A stretch of 5,093 nt of DNA from Candidatus Aminicenantota bacterium. GTDB taxonomy: Bacteria; Acidobacteriota; Aminicenantia; UBA2199. The notes beneath the pieces were generated by a model, which ran no database searches, was not told the origin of the DNA, and worked only from the letters and a program-made list of their open reading frames with translations. Location: positions 1 to 5,093 of the forward strand of contig JAUXFB010000138.1 of assembly GCA_030620255.1 (NCBI GenBank). Reading direction: 5' to 3'. The position numbers were made by a program, and so were the translations under genes. How positions within the stretch are numbered: position 1 is the stretch's first letter; every line of letters starts with the position of its first letter. Of the stretch, positions 1-5,093 are shown piece by piece.

Positions 1-172
1 CAGGTTGTGCAAGCATAATAAACAAGTTGTCAAGAGCCAGACGTGCTCCCTCTTTTTGTTGTTTAAGTTTATTCCAATCAATTCTGTCATTTTGCTCAAA
101 AGGTACAGAATCAACCAAATCTTCAATTTTTTCTAAAAGCACATAAATGTTAGGTAAATTTTGTTCGGACAT
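1..172 (-). CDS. Hypothetical protein, N-terminal fragment (runs off left edge)
   Basis: This minus-strand reading frame starts at the ATG at 172-170 and stays open for 57 codons to the window edge, so only the N-terminus is visible. A good Shine-Dalgarno (AAGGAG on the minus strand, 184-179) lies 6 nt before the ATG, which is the main evidence for a real gene. The peptide begins MSEQNLPNIYVLLEKIEDLV and continues with a charged, probably helical stretch (DRIDWNKLKQQKEGARLALD). There is no signal peptide or membrane segment in this part. I do not recognise the family and assign no function. It is divergent from gatE and shares the 142-bp AT-rich intergenic region with it. Its own promoter is unclear: TTGTCA (265-260) with TATTTT (242-237), or TTGAAT (238-233) with TTTTAT (215-210), are weak options with 17-bp spacers. 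Confidence 0.7.
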   Translation of the reverse strand, partial: MSEQNLPNIYVLLEKIEDLVDSVPFEQNDRIDWNKLKQQKEGARLALDNLFIMLAQP

Positions 173-178
173 TTTTTT

Positions 179-184
179 CTCCTT
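179..184 (-). promoter_or_regulatory. Ribosome-binding site of the left-edge gene
   Basis: On the minus strand this reads AAGGAG, a near-perfect Shine-Dalgarno core, 6 nt before the ATG at 172-170. It supports the start chosen for the partial gene at the left edge. Confidence 0.75.
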
Positions 185-225
185 ATTTTTTTTGATCTCA
201 TTTTTCCATATAAAAAAAACAAAAT

Positions 226-274
226 CAATAGTATTCAAAATATTTTTTTTATATTTTCTTGACAACAATAGTAT
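226..274. repeat. 9-bp direct repeat CAATAGTAT in the gatE promoter region
   Basis: The sequence CAATAGTAT occurs at 226-234 and again at 266-274, 40 bp apart start to start, close to four helical turns. The second copy sits in the spacer between the -35 and -10 boxes of the gatE promoter. The first lies about 25 bp upstream of the -35 box. The first copy extends to AATAGTATT (227-235), an odd quasi-palindrome (AATA-G-TATT). The same AATAGTATT occurs at 5025-5033, upstream of the minus-strand operon promoter. The repeat itself is certain. A role as a regulator-binding site is inference, and AT-rich DNA produces such matches by chance. Confidence 0.4.
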
Positions 275-287
275 GAAAAAATATACT
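259..287 (+). promoter_or_regulatory. Sigma70-type promoter of the gatE-gatD operon
   Basis: A perfect -35 box, TTGACA at 259-264, is followed after exactly 17 bp by TATACT at 282-287, a five-of-six match to the bacterial -10 consensus. Transcription would start around 293-296, giving a leader of about 20 nt before the gatE ATG at 315, long enough for the Shine-Dalgarno AAGGA at 302-306. The layout is that of a vegetative bacterial promoter rather than an archaeal TATA/BRE promoter, although the region is AT-rich enough to contain TATA-like strings. One copy of the CAATAGTAT repeat falls in the spacer. Confidence 0.8.
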
Positions 288-314
288 TGTGTTTAAAATC
301 AAAGGAATTATAAT

Positions 315-2297
315 ATGAACATGAAGTTTGACGCTTTAAAAAATTATGAAAAGACAAAGAAGATTGTAGGGTATTTGCCAAGGAAAAAGACAAAACCTCA
401 GGATTATTATGAAATGGGATTTAAATGCGGGCTTGAAATTCATCAACAGTTAAAAACTGACAAAAAATTATTCTGTCGTTGTCCTGCAGGCTTATATCAA
501 GAGAAGGATGATTATGATGCTGAAATTATCAGACATATGAGACCCACCCTGAGTGAAATGGGTGAGTATGATGGAACTGCATTGATGGAGTTTAAAACAA
601 AAAAGAATATTATTTATCACATAAAGAATGACACAGCCTGTACTTATGAAATTGATGATACCCCCCCATTTATTTTAAACAGGGAGGCTCTTGACATTGT
701 CCTGGAAATTTCATTACTTTTAAATACAAATATTGTGGGTGAATTACATATTACTCGTAAGCAGTATCTTGATGGCAGTATTCCTACGGGTTTTCAGAGG
801 ACTGCTCTTGTTGGAATCGAGGGTGATATTCAATTAAAAAAGAAAAAGATACGTATAATTCAGGTAAGTGTAGAGGAGGACTCCTGTAGAGAGGTTTCAG
901 ATATTGGTCATGAGAGAGTATATATAACTGATCGACTTGGTATGCCTTTAGTAGAAATGGTAACATACCCTGATATGAAAACCCCTGAAGAAGCAGGAGA
1001 AGCTGGCCAGTACCTTCGTTTTTTAACTCGGAGTACAGGAAGAGTTAGAACAGGAATAGGTGCTGCAAGAGAGGATGTTAATGTAAGTATAAATGGGGGA
1101 ACCAGAGTTGAAATCAAAGGTGTTTCACATATCAAGTGGATACCAGAATTAACTCATAACGAAGCCTTCCGTCAGAAAGCTCTTCTTGAAATAAAAAAAA
1201 TGTTAAATAAACGTATTACTGATCCTTCAAAATGGAGAATAAGTAGCAGAGATATTTCAGCAGATCTTTTTAAATCAAACAATTTTCCATTTAAAAATTT
1301 AGCTGCAAATAAGAATAGAATTGTGTGTGTAAATCTACCTGATTTTCGAGGTGTTCTTTCATTTTTCACACAACCTAACAAGATGTTTGTAAATGAATTG
1401 AGTGATCGTGTTAAAGTAATAGCATGCCTTGAAAAACCAAATATGATACACTCTGAGGAATTAGAACCAATTATAAGTGAACATGAGTTGTCTTATGTAA
1501 AAAAGGTTCTAAATACAAAAAAAAATGATGCTCAGATGATTATTTGTGGCTCAGATCCAGACATTAAAACTGCTCTTGAAACTATTGAGGAGAGATGCCT
1601 GCTTGCCTTTAATGGTGTTCCAAATGAGACCAGAAAGTCATTTAGAGATGGTACCAATATTTTCGAAAGAGTTCTGCCAGGGCCTAATCGTATGTATCCT
1701 GATACTGATTCTGCCCCAATCCCTATAGAAGAGAGCCGGATTCAGGAAGCTAGAAAATTGCTTTCATCAAGTATTGCTTCAAAAATTAGTCAGCTTGAGA
1801 AGTGGGGAATCCCTTCTGATACTTATACGTATATTTTAAAACTAAATTTGTTTAAATTAATAGAAGATATTATAGAGAGTTTTGAAGTAGATCCTATTTT
1901 TGTTGGAACTATTATTGGGCATAAACTTAAAAGTATAGAAGGTAAAACAAATTCTTCACCATTATTTGATTATTCTAAAATTTATGATCTTTTTGCCTAT
2001 GTGAACAAAAATAAATTAAAAAAAGGGATTATAAAAGAGATGCTACCAGTTGTATATAAAAATTCAAATATGGATTTTGACTCTGTTTTAAAGATCATAA
2101 AGTATGAAAAAAAGAGTGAAAAGAAAATTCTGTCTTTTTTGTCAGGTCTGAAAAAGAGATTTAAAGAAATAAGTGGTTCAAGGTATAATCCACGAGCTGA
2201 GTATCTATGGATTATGGGGGAATTGTATCCAATGGCAAAAGGCAATATGGAGCTTGAGAAACTTGGTAAAATAGTTGTAGGTGAAAAAAATGAGTGA
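315..2297 (+). CDS. gatE: Glu-tRNA(Gln) amidotransferase subunit E (archaeal-type GatE)
   Basis: GatE is the kinase/transamidase subunit: it phosphorylates Glu mischarged on tRNA(Gln) with ATP and swaps in ammonia supplied by GatD, giving Gln-tRNA(Gln) in the cytoplasm. The GatB-like catalytic domain begins with GLEIHQQL (39-46), then LFCRCP (52-57), EIDDTPPF (112-119), SIPTGFQRT (155-163), EEDSCRE (187-193) and GIGAAREDVNVSI (247-259). The region from about 285 to 435 is the GAD-type insertion found in GatE and bacterial AspRS but absent from GatB, which separates it from GatB. PGPNRMYPDTDSAPIP (455-470) closes the catalytic core, and a lysine-rich, helical YqeY-like tail follows. At 660 residues it is slightly longer than archaeal GatE as I remember it (about 620-630). 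Most of the excess is some 25-30 residues before GLEIHQQL. The ATG at 315 is chosen because AAGGA (302-306) lies 8 nt upstream; an ATG at 321 is possible. It is the first gene of a two-gene operon. Confidence 0.93.
   Translation: MNMKFDALKNYEKTKKIVGYLPRKKTKPQDYYEMGFKCGLEIHQQLKTDKKLFCRCPAGLYQEKDDYDAEIIRHMRPTLSEMGEYDGTALMEFKTKKNIIYHIKNDTACTYEIDDTPPFILNREALDIVLEISLLLNTNIVGELHITRKQYLDGSIPTGFQRTALVGIEGDIQLKKKKIRIIQVSVEEDSCREVSDIGHERVYITDRLGMPLVEMVTYPDMKTPEEAGEAGQYLRFLTRSTGRVRTGIGAAREDVNVSINGGTRVEIKGVSHIKWIPELTHNEAFRQKALLEIKKMLNKRITDPSKWRISSRDISADLFKSNNFPFKNLAANKNRIVCVNLPDFRGVLSFFTQPNKMFVNELSDRVKVIACLEKPNMIHSEELEPIISEHELSYVKKVLNTKKNDAQMIICGSDPDIKTALETIEERCLLAFNGVPNETRKSFRDGTNIFERVLPGPNRMYPDTDSAPIPIEESRIQEARKLLSSSIASKISQLEKWGIPSDTYTYILKLNLFKLIEDIIESFEVDPIFVGTIIGHKLKSIEGKTNSSPLFDYSKIYDLFAYVNKNKLKKGIIKEMLPVVYKNSNMDFDSVLKIIKYEKKSEKKILSFLSGLKKRFKEISGSRYNPRAEYLWIMGELYPMAKGNMELEKLGKIVVGEKNE
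2279..2284 (+). promoter_or_regulatory. Ribosome-binding site inside gatE that sets the gatD start
   Basis: AGGTGA lies within the last codons of gatE, 5 nt before the ATG at 2290, the right spacing for initiation there. The in-frame GTG at 2281, which would add three residues, falls inside this site and so cannot be the start it serves. Placement inside gatE points to translational coupling of the two subunits. Confidence 0.8.
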
Positions 2298-3672
2298 TCT
2301 TTTTAAGGGATATAAAGGTAAAGCTTTATTGGTTTTAAAAAAATTTAAAATAAGAGTCTGGAGTGAAACATTGATTGAAACTACAAGGGGAGAGTTTAAA
2401 GGTGTAATTCTTCCAAGGTCTGAAAATGATGATGATCTTCACATTGTTTTAAAGTTGATAACTGGTTACAATATTGGGATTGATGTTAATACAGTTACAA
2501 ATATGAAAGAACTTGGTTATAAAGAGGCGCATTATAAAATACCTGAAAAGGAATTCCCTTTTTCAGATGATAAACCGAATGTAAAACTCTTTGGAACAGG
2601 TGGAACTATTGCTTCAAGGCTTGATTACAGAACAGGTGCTGTTATTCCAGCTTTTTCTCCCGGGGAACTTTATGGGGCTGTACCTGAGCTTGCAGATATA
2701 TGCAATTTAACCACTGAGAAACTCTTTGCTGTGTTTAGTGAAAACATGGGGCCAGAAGAGTATAAGGTACTTGCAATTGCAATTGGAGAAGAGATCAAAA
2801 AAGGGATAGATGGTATTGTTATTGGTCATGGAACAGATACTCTTCATCATACTGCATCTGCACTCTCTTTTATGGTGCAAAATTCACCTGTACCAATAAT
2901 TCTGGTTGGATCTCAGCGTTCTTCTGATAGGCCTTCATCTGATGCAGCTCTCAATCTTATACATGCCACAAAAGCAGCCTGTGAATCTGATATTGCAGAG
3001 GTAATGGTATGTATGTTTGGTCCTACATCTGATGAGTATGCTCTTTTACATACAGGCACAAGGGTAAGGAAAATGCATTCATCATATCGCTCTACTTTCC
3101 GAACAATTGGTGATACACCAATAGCAATGGTTGATAAAGAGAAAATAACACCTATATGGACAGATTATAACCATAGGAGGAATGATCGTAATGTTGAAAT
3201 TTATCCATATTTTGAGGAGAAGGTGACATTAATATATTACTATCCCAATATGCAGCCTGATATAATAGATTCTCTTGTAGAAAGTGGTTACAAGGGAATT
3301 GTTATTGCAGGAACTGGTTTAGGACATGTAAACAAACCTCTTTATCCTGCAATTGAGAGGGCAATAAAAAGAGGAGTTGCTATATATATGACTGTTCAAA
3401 CTCTGTGGGGTTATGTTCATATGTTTGTTTACGATACTGGAAGAGATTTAATGAATAAAGGTATAATTCCTGCTGAGAATATGCTTCCAGAAGTAGCCTA
3501 TATAAAATTAGGCTGGGCACTTGGTCAAACTGATGATTTGGATAAAGTCAGACAAATAATGCTTAAGCCGATAAATAGAGAGATCACAGAGAGAGAAGCT
3601 TACAATGGATACCTGATATTTCAGGGTGGAGTACCGGGAATTGATGATTTTTTAAAGAATTTTCATAAATAA
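2290..3672 (+). CDS. gatD: Glu-tRNA(Gln) amidotransferase subunit D (archaeal-type GatD)
   Basis: GatD is the asparaginase-like subunit that hydrolyses the amide donor and passes ammonia to GatE. With the ATG at 2290 it is 460 residues, similar to archaeal GatD. Residues 1-75 form the small beta-barrel N-terminal domain (GEFKGVILPR, 34-43; ITGYNIGIDV, 57-66), which free asparaginases lack. The asparaginase fold begins near residue 97. By alignment with asparaginase motifs, the catalytic residues are all present: Thr106 in TGGTIAS (103-109), Thr182 and Asp183 in HGTDT (180-184), and Lys261 in GTRVRKMHSS (256-265). The GatD-typical YDTGRDL (381-387) and MLPEVAYIKLGWALGQT (398-414) follow. Just before them, QTLWGYV (370-376) has Tyr where I recall archaeal GatD having Arg (GRV), a change I cannot verify here. 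The gene overlaps gatE by 8 bp (ATGAGTGA) and is probably co-transcribed and coupled with it. Confidence 0.94.
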   Translation: MSDLFKGYKGKALLVLKKFKIRVWSETLIETTRGEFKGVILPRSENDDDLHIVLKLITGYNIGIDVNTVTNMKELGYKEAHYKIPEKEFPFSDDKPNVKLFGTGGTIASRLDYRTGAVIPAFSPGELYGAVPELADICNLTTEKLFAVFSENMGPEEYKVLAIAIGEEIKKGIDGIVIGHGTDTLHHTASALSFMVQNSPVPIILVGSQRSSDRPSSDAALNLIHATKAACESDIAEVMVCMFGPTSDEYALLHTGTRVRKMHSSYRSTFRTIGDTPIAMVDKEKITPIWTDYNHRRNDRNVEIYPYFEEKVTLIYYYPNMQPDIIDSLVESGYKGIVIAGTGLGHVNKPLYPAIERAIKRGVAIYMTVQTLWGYVHMFVYDTGRDLMNKGIIPAENMLPEVAYIKLGWALGQTDDLDKVRQIMLKPINREITEREAYNGYLIFQGGVPGIDDFLKNFHK

Positions 3673-3688
3673 TTTGAAATAATCTAAT

Positions 3689-4618
3689 TTATTTATCTGT
3701 ATAAAAAACCATTTCTACTTGAGTCCCCTTTTTCTTTTCAGAAATGATAACCAGTTTATCTGTAAATCTTTTCATATTTTGCATACCCATTCCAGCTCCG
3801 AAACCAAACTCTTTTACATAATCAGAAGCAGTGGTGAATCCTTCTTCCATAGCTTGTTCAAGATCTTCAATTCCAATACCTGAGTCAGTTATACGTATAA
3901 TGATTCTATCTTCTTTAATATAACAGAAAATATCCCCTGTGCTTTTACTATGAATAACAACATTTATTTCTGCTTCATAAGTTGAAATCCCTATTCGTCT
4001 GATTATTTCATTATCTATCTCTTTTTTCTTTAAAAATTGTTGTAAAAGAGCAGCTCCTGTTCCAGCAGCAATAATATCTGCATTGTCAATAGCAAAGTGG
4101 AACTCTGCTTCTTTAACCAGTAATTTTTCACCTGTAACAAGTGAAATTTCCTGGCTTAAGGTTGAATTCCTTTTTTTGTCATGGATATATATTAAATTGA
4201 ATTTTTCCAGTATCCCGTTTAAAACATCTACTCTTGAAATGATGCCCTGAACTTTATTATCTTTATCAATTACAGGAAAACGTCTGAGTTTTAAAATGTC
4301 GAATTTCTCAACAATATTAGCAATATTATCATTTATATTTACTGTTATTACATTGGTTGTCATCATGTTTTGAATAGGTTCATTTATTTTGTTGAACTCA
4401 AGGGCTTTAATAATATCTTCTAAACTTATTATTCCTATAAGTTTATTTTCTTTATCAACAATTGGAATTCCTGAGATCTTTTTTATTCTCATCATCTCTT
4501 TTGCCTGAGACATTTTATTTTCAGGTGTTAGGGTTGTAACTTTTTTAGTCATTACATCAGAGGCTTTTATATGGGTAAATATGTCAGCGTATTTTTTTAG
4601 GTCTTTTTTATTTTTCAT
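3689..4618 (-). CDS. CBS-domain pair fused to an RsbW/RsbT-like GHKL ATPase domain
   Basis: This predicted soluble protein of 309 residues has two CBS domains (about 18-73 and 81-138; SDVMTKKVTTLTPE and VITVNINDNI mark their starts) followed by a HATPase_c domain of the anti-sigma-factor kinase type (about 165-309). The Bergerat-fold boxes are visible: the N box YEAEIN (E215, N219), the G1 box DSGIGI (D245-G249) and the G2 box GFGAGMGM (272-279). CBS pairs usually bind adenine nucleotides. The ATPase domain resembles RsbT/RsbW Ser/Thr kinases that act on STAS-domain or sigma-factor partners, so a nucleotide-sensing switch is a reasonable inference. No partner is visible in the window. The start is the ATG at 4618, with AAAGGA (4628-4623) 4 nt upstream; a TTG one codon earlier is less likely. 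It overlaps the upstream DRTGG gene by 11 bp. From memory, such ATPase and DRTGG genes often accompany [FeFe]-hydrogenase loci in anaerobes. Confidence 0.88.
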   Translation of the reverse strand: MKNKKDLKKYADIFTHIKASDVMTKKVTTLTPENKMSQAKEMMRIKKISGIPIVDKENKLIGIISLEDIIKALEFNKINEPIQNMMTTNVITVNINDNIANIVEKFDILKLRRFPVIDKDNKVQGIISRVDVLNGILEKFNLIYIHDKKRNSTLSQEISLVTGEKLLVKEAEFHFAIDNADIIAAGTGAALLQQFLKKKEIDNEIIRRIGISTYEAEINVVIHSKSTGDIFCYIKEDRIIIRITDSGIGIEDLEQAMEEGFTTASDYVKEFGFGAGMGMQNMKRFTDKLVIISEKKKGTQVEMVFYTDK

Positions 4619-4958
4619 CAATTCCTTTAAAACCAGCTTTGTAAAGTCTTCCGCATGTGGAAAACATGTAATATTTAGTTCTTATAAGCAAAAAGTTGTT
4701 TTGTTTTGCCATTTCAATTGTTTGTTGTGGGATGTTCTTACCCGATATAATTACCAATCCCAGAATCTCTGTTACAATGCCTGTTCTCACAGATTGCGGT
4801 GATGATTGTGCTGATAGAATCATCATTCCTGGTTTTGCAAAAGCGAGAATCTCGCTCATCATATCACCCGCACCTATAGATTTTACATCTTCATCTAATT
4901 TATCTTCTCCTGAGATTACTTCACCATCAAGTATTTTTACTAATTCCTTAACTTTCAT
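4608..4958 (-). CDS. Short DRTGG-domain protein
   Basis: This stand-alone small protein of 116 residues matches the short DRTGG family. It opens with MKVKELVKILDGEVISGEDK, then has SPQSVRTGIV (53-62), the LVIISGKNIP segment (68-77), and the characteristic C-terminal TKYYMFSTCGRLYKAG (94-109). The literal Asp-Arg-Thr-Gly-Gly signature is not preserved, which is common in these short versions. The domain also occurs in phosphotransacetylases and alongside CBS domains; its biochemical role is not established, though ligand sensing is often assumed. The ATG at 4958 is preceded 4 nt upstream by GAGGT (4967-4963), and a promoter lies just beyond. It is the first gene of a minus-strand operon and overlaps the CBS-ATPase gene by 11 bp, so the two products probably act together. 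Confidence 0.85.
   Translation of the reverse strand: MKVKELVKILDGEVISGEDKLDEDVKSIGAGDMMSEILAFAKPGMMILSAQSSPQSVRTGIVTEILGLVIISGKNIPQQTIEMAKQNNFLLIRTKYYMFSTCGRLYKAGFKGIDEK
4623..4628 (-). promoter_or_regulatory. Ribosome-binding site of the CBS-ATPase gene
   Basis: On the minus strand this reads AAAGGA, 4 nt before the ATG at 4618-4616 and inside the end of the DRTGG gene. It would leave only 1 nt before the in-frame TTG at 4621, so it favours the ATG and suggests translational coupling. Confidence 0.65.
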
Positions 4959-4981
4959 GCTTACCTCACTTCATTTTTTGA

Positions 4982-5010
4982 ATTTTATTATAGATTTTTT
5001 TTAATGTCAA
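4982..5010 (-). promoter_or_regulatory. Sigma70-type promoter of the DRTGG / CBS-ATPase operon
   Basis: On the minus strand a perfect TTGACA (5010-5005) is followed after exactly 17 bp by TAAAAT (4987-4982), a five-of-six -10 box. Transcription would start near 4974-4976, leaving a short leader that includes the Shine-Dalgarno at 4967-4963. A consensus TATAAT overlaps at 4992-4987, but it lies only 12 bp from the -35 box and is unlikely to be the one used. The box pair has the same spacing as the gatE promoter. Confidence 0.78.
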
Positions 5011-5024
5011 TTTATTTATGGTTG

Positions 5025-5033
5025 AATAGTATT
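5025..5033. promoter_or_regulatory. AATAGTATT quasi-palindrome upstream of the DRTGG promoter
   Basis: AATAGTATT (AATA-G-TATT) lies 14 bp upstream of the -35 box of the minus-strand operon. It is identical to 227-235 and shares AATAGTAT with 267-274, both in the gatE promoter region. This could mark a common regulator site, but the motif is short and made almost entirely of A and T, so chance is a serious alternative. Confidence 0.25.
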
Positions 5034-5046
5034 TCCTTTATCAGTT

Positions 5047-5084
5047 TAAGTCTAAGTCGAAATGTTGAGGTGTCGAAGAGTCAA
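5047..5084. repeat. Cluster of short direct repeats (TAAGTC, GTCGAA) at right edge
   Basis: TAAGTC is repeated in tandem at 5047-5052 and 5053-5058. GTCGAA occurs at 5056-5061 and 5072-5077, with a related GTCAAA at 5080-5085. No open frame with a start signal covers this stretch, and it lies upstream of the DRTGG promoter. It may be the edge of a dispersed repeat or the end of a gene beyond the window; I cannot tell which. Confidence 0.3.
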
Positions 5085-5093
5085 AATAACAAG

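Noticed and set aside
2281..2289. GTG at 2281 as the gatD start (adds three residues)
   Set aside because: It lies inside the AGGTGA ribosome-binding site that is ideally placed for the ATG at 2290.
315..2297. GatB of the bacterial GatCAB enzyme
   Set aside because: The GAD-type insertion, the 660-residue length and the GatD partner fit GatE; GatB is around 480 residues and lacks the insertion.
2290..3672. Plain L-asparaginase instead of GatD
   Set aside because: The catalytic motifs alone would fit, but the N-terminal beta-barrel domain, GatD-specific C-terminal motifs and overlap with gatE identify GatD.
3677..3694. AAATAA/TTATTT hairpin between the convergent genes as a terminator
   Set aside because: A six-pair, all A-T stem is too weak, and no U-run follows in a convincing position.
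3710..3746. Inverted repeat CATTTCT/AGAAATG near the end of the CBS-ATPase gene, followed on the minus strand by GGTTTTTT
   Set aside because: The loop is 23 nt, the stem is A/T-rich, and it lies inside coding sequence; chance is likely, though a weak terminator cannot be excluded.
4619..4621. TTG at 4621 as the start of the CBS-ATPase protein
   Set aside because: It would be only 1 nt from the Shine-Dalgarno; the ATG immediately after it is better spaced and more common.
4987..4992. Consensus TATAAT on the minus strand as the -10 box of the DRTGG operon
   Set aside because: The spacer to TTGACA would be only 12 bp; the overlapping TAAAAT gives the standard 17 bp.
4696..5004. Plus-strand open frame of 102 codons opposite the DRTGG gene
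   Set aside because: It is antisense to a recognisable protein family, has no evident ribosome site, and runs through the opposing promoter.
5011..5093. C-terminal end of another minus-strand gene
   Set aside because: Minus-strand frames are open only 13-16 codons from the edge before stopping, with no recognisable protein sequence.

Overview
This is an AT-rich window (roughly one third G+C by eye) that reads as bacterial DNA carrying an archaeal-type gene pair. The central plus-strand operon encodes GatE and GatD, the two subunits of the Glu-tRNA(Gln) amidotransferase normally regarded as the archaeal enzyme. They are recognised by their domain layout and intact motifs. The bacterial reading rests on two sigma70-like promoters (each a TTGACA -35 box with a 17-bp spacer), Shine-Dalgarno sites before every gene, and a flanking CBS/RsbW-RsbT-type ATPase plus DRTGG pair that I associate with anaerobic bacteria such as Clostridia and Thermotogae. 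The phylum cannot be named from this sequence.

Layout, left to right. At 1-172 (minus) is the start of an unrecognised gene that runs off the left edge. The divergent region 173-314 is very AT-rich and holds the gatE promoter and a 9-bp direct repeat. gatE (315-2297) and gatD (2290-3672) overlap by 8 bp, and the gatD ribosome-binding site lies inside the end of gatE, so the two subunits are probably translationally coupled. A 16-bp gap with no convincing terminator separates gatD from a convergent minus-strand operon. That operon runs from a promoter at 4982-5010 through a DRTGG-domain protein (4608-4958) into a protein with two CBS domains and a GHKL ATPase domain (3689-4618). These two genes overlap by 11 bp. 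The last stretch, 5011-5093, holds short direct repeats but no supportable gene.

How the genes work. GatD releases ammonia from an amide donor. GatE activates Glu mischarged on tRNA(Gln) and converts it to Gln-tRNA(Gln). All four asparaginase-type catalytic residues of GatD are present, so the enzyme looks functional. The minus-strand pair looks like a small sensory module: CBS domains that may bind adenine nucleotides, coupled to an anti-sigma-factor-like ATPase. Nothing in the sequence ties it directly to gatED, except that a quasi-palindrome, AATAGTAT(T), occurs in both promoter regions.
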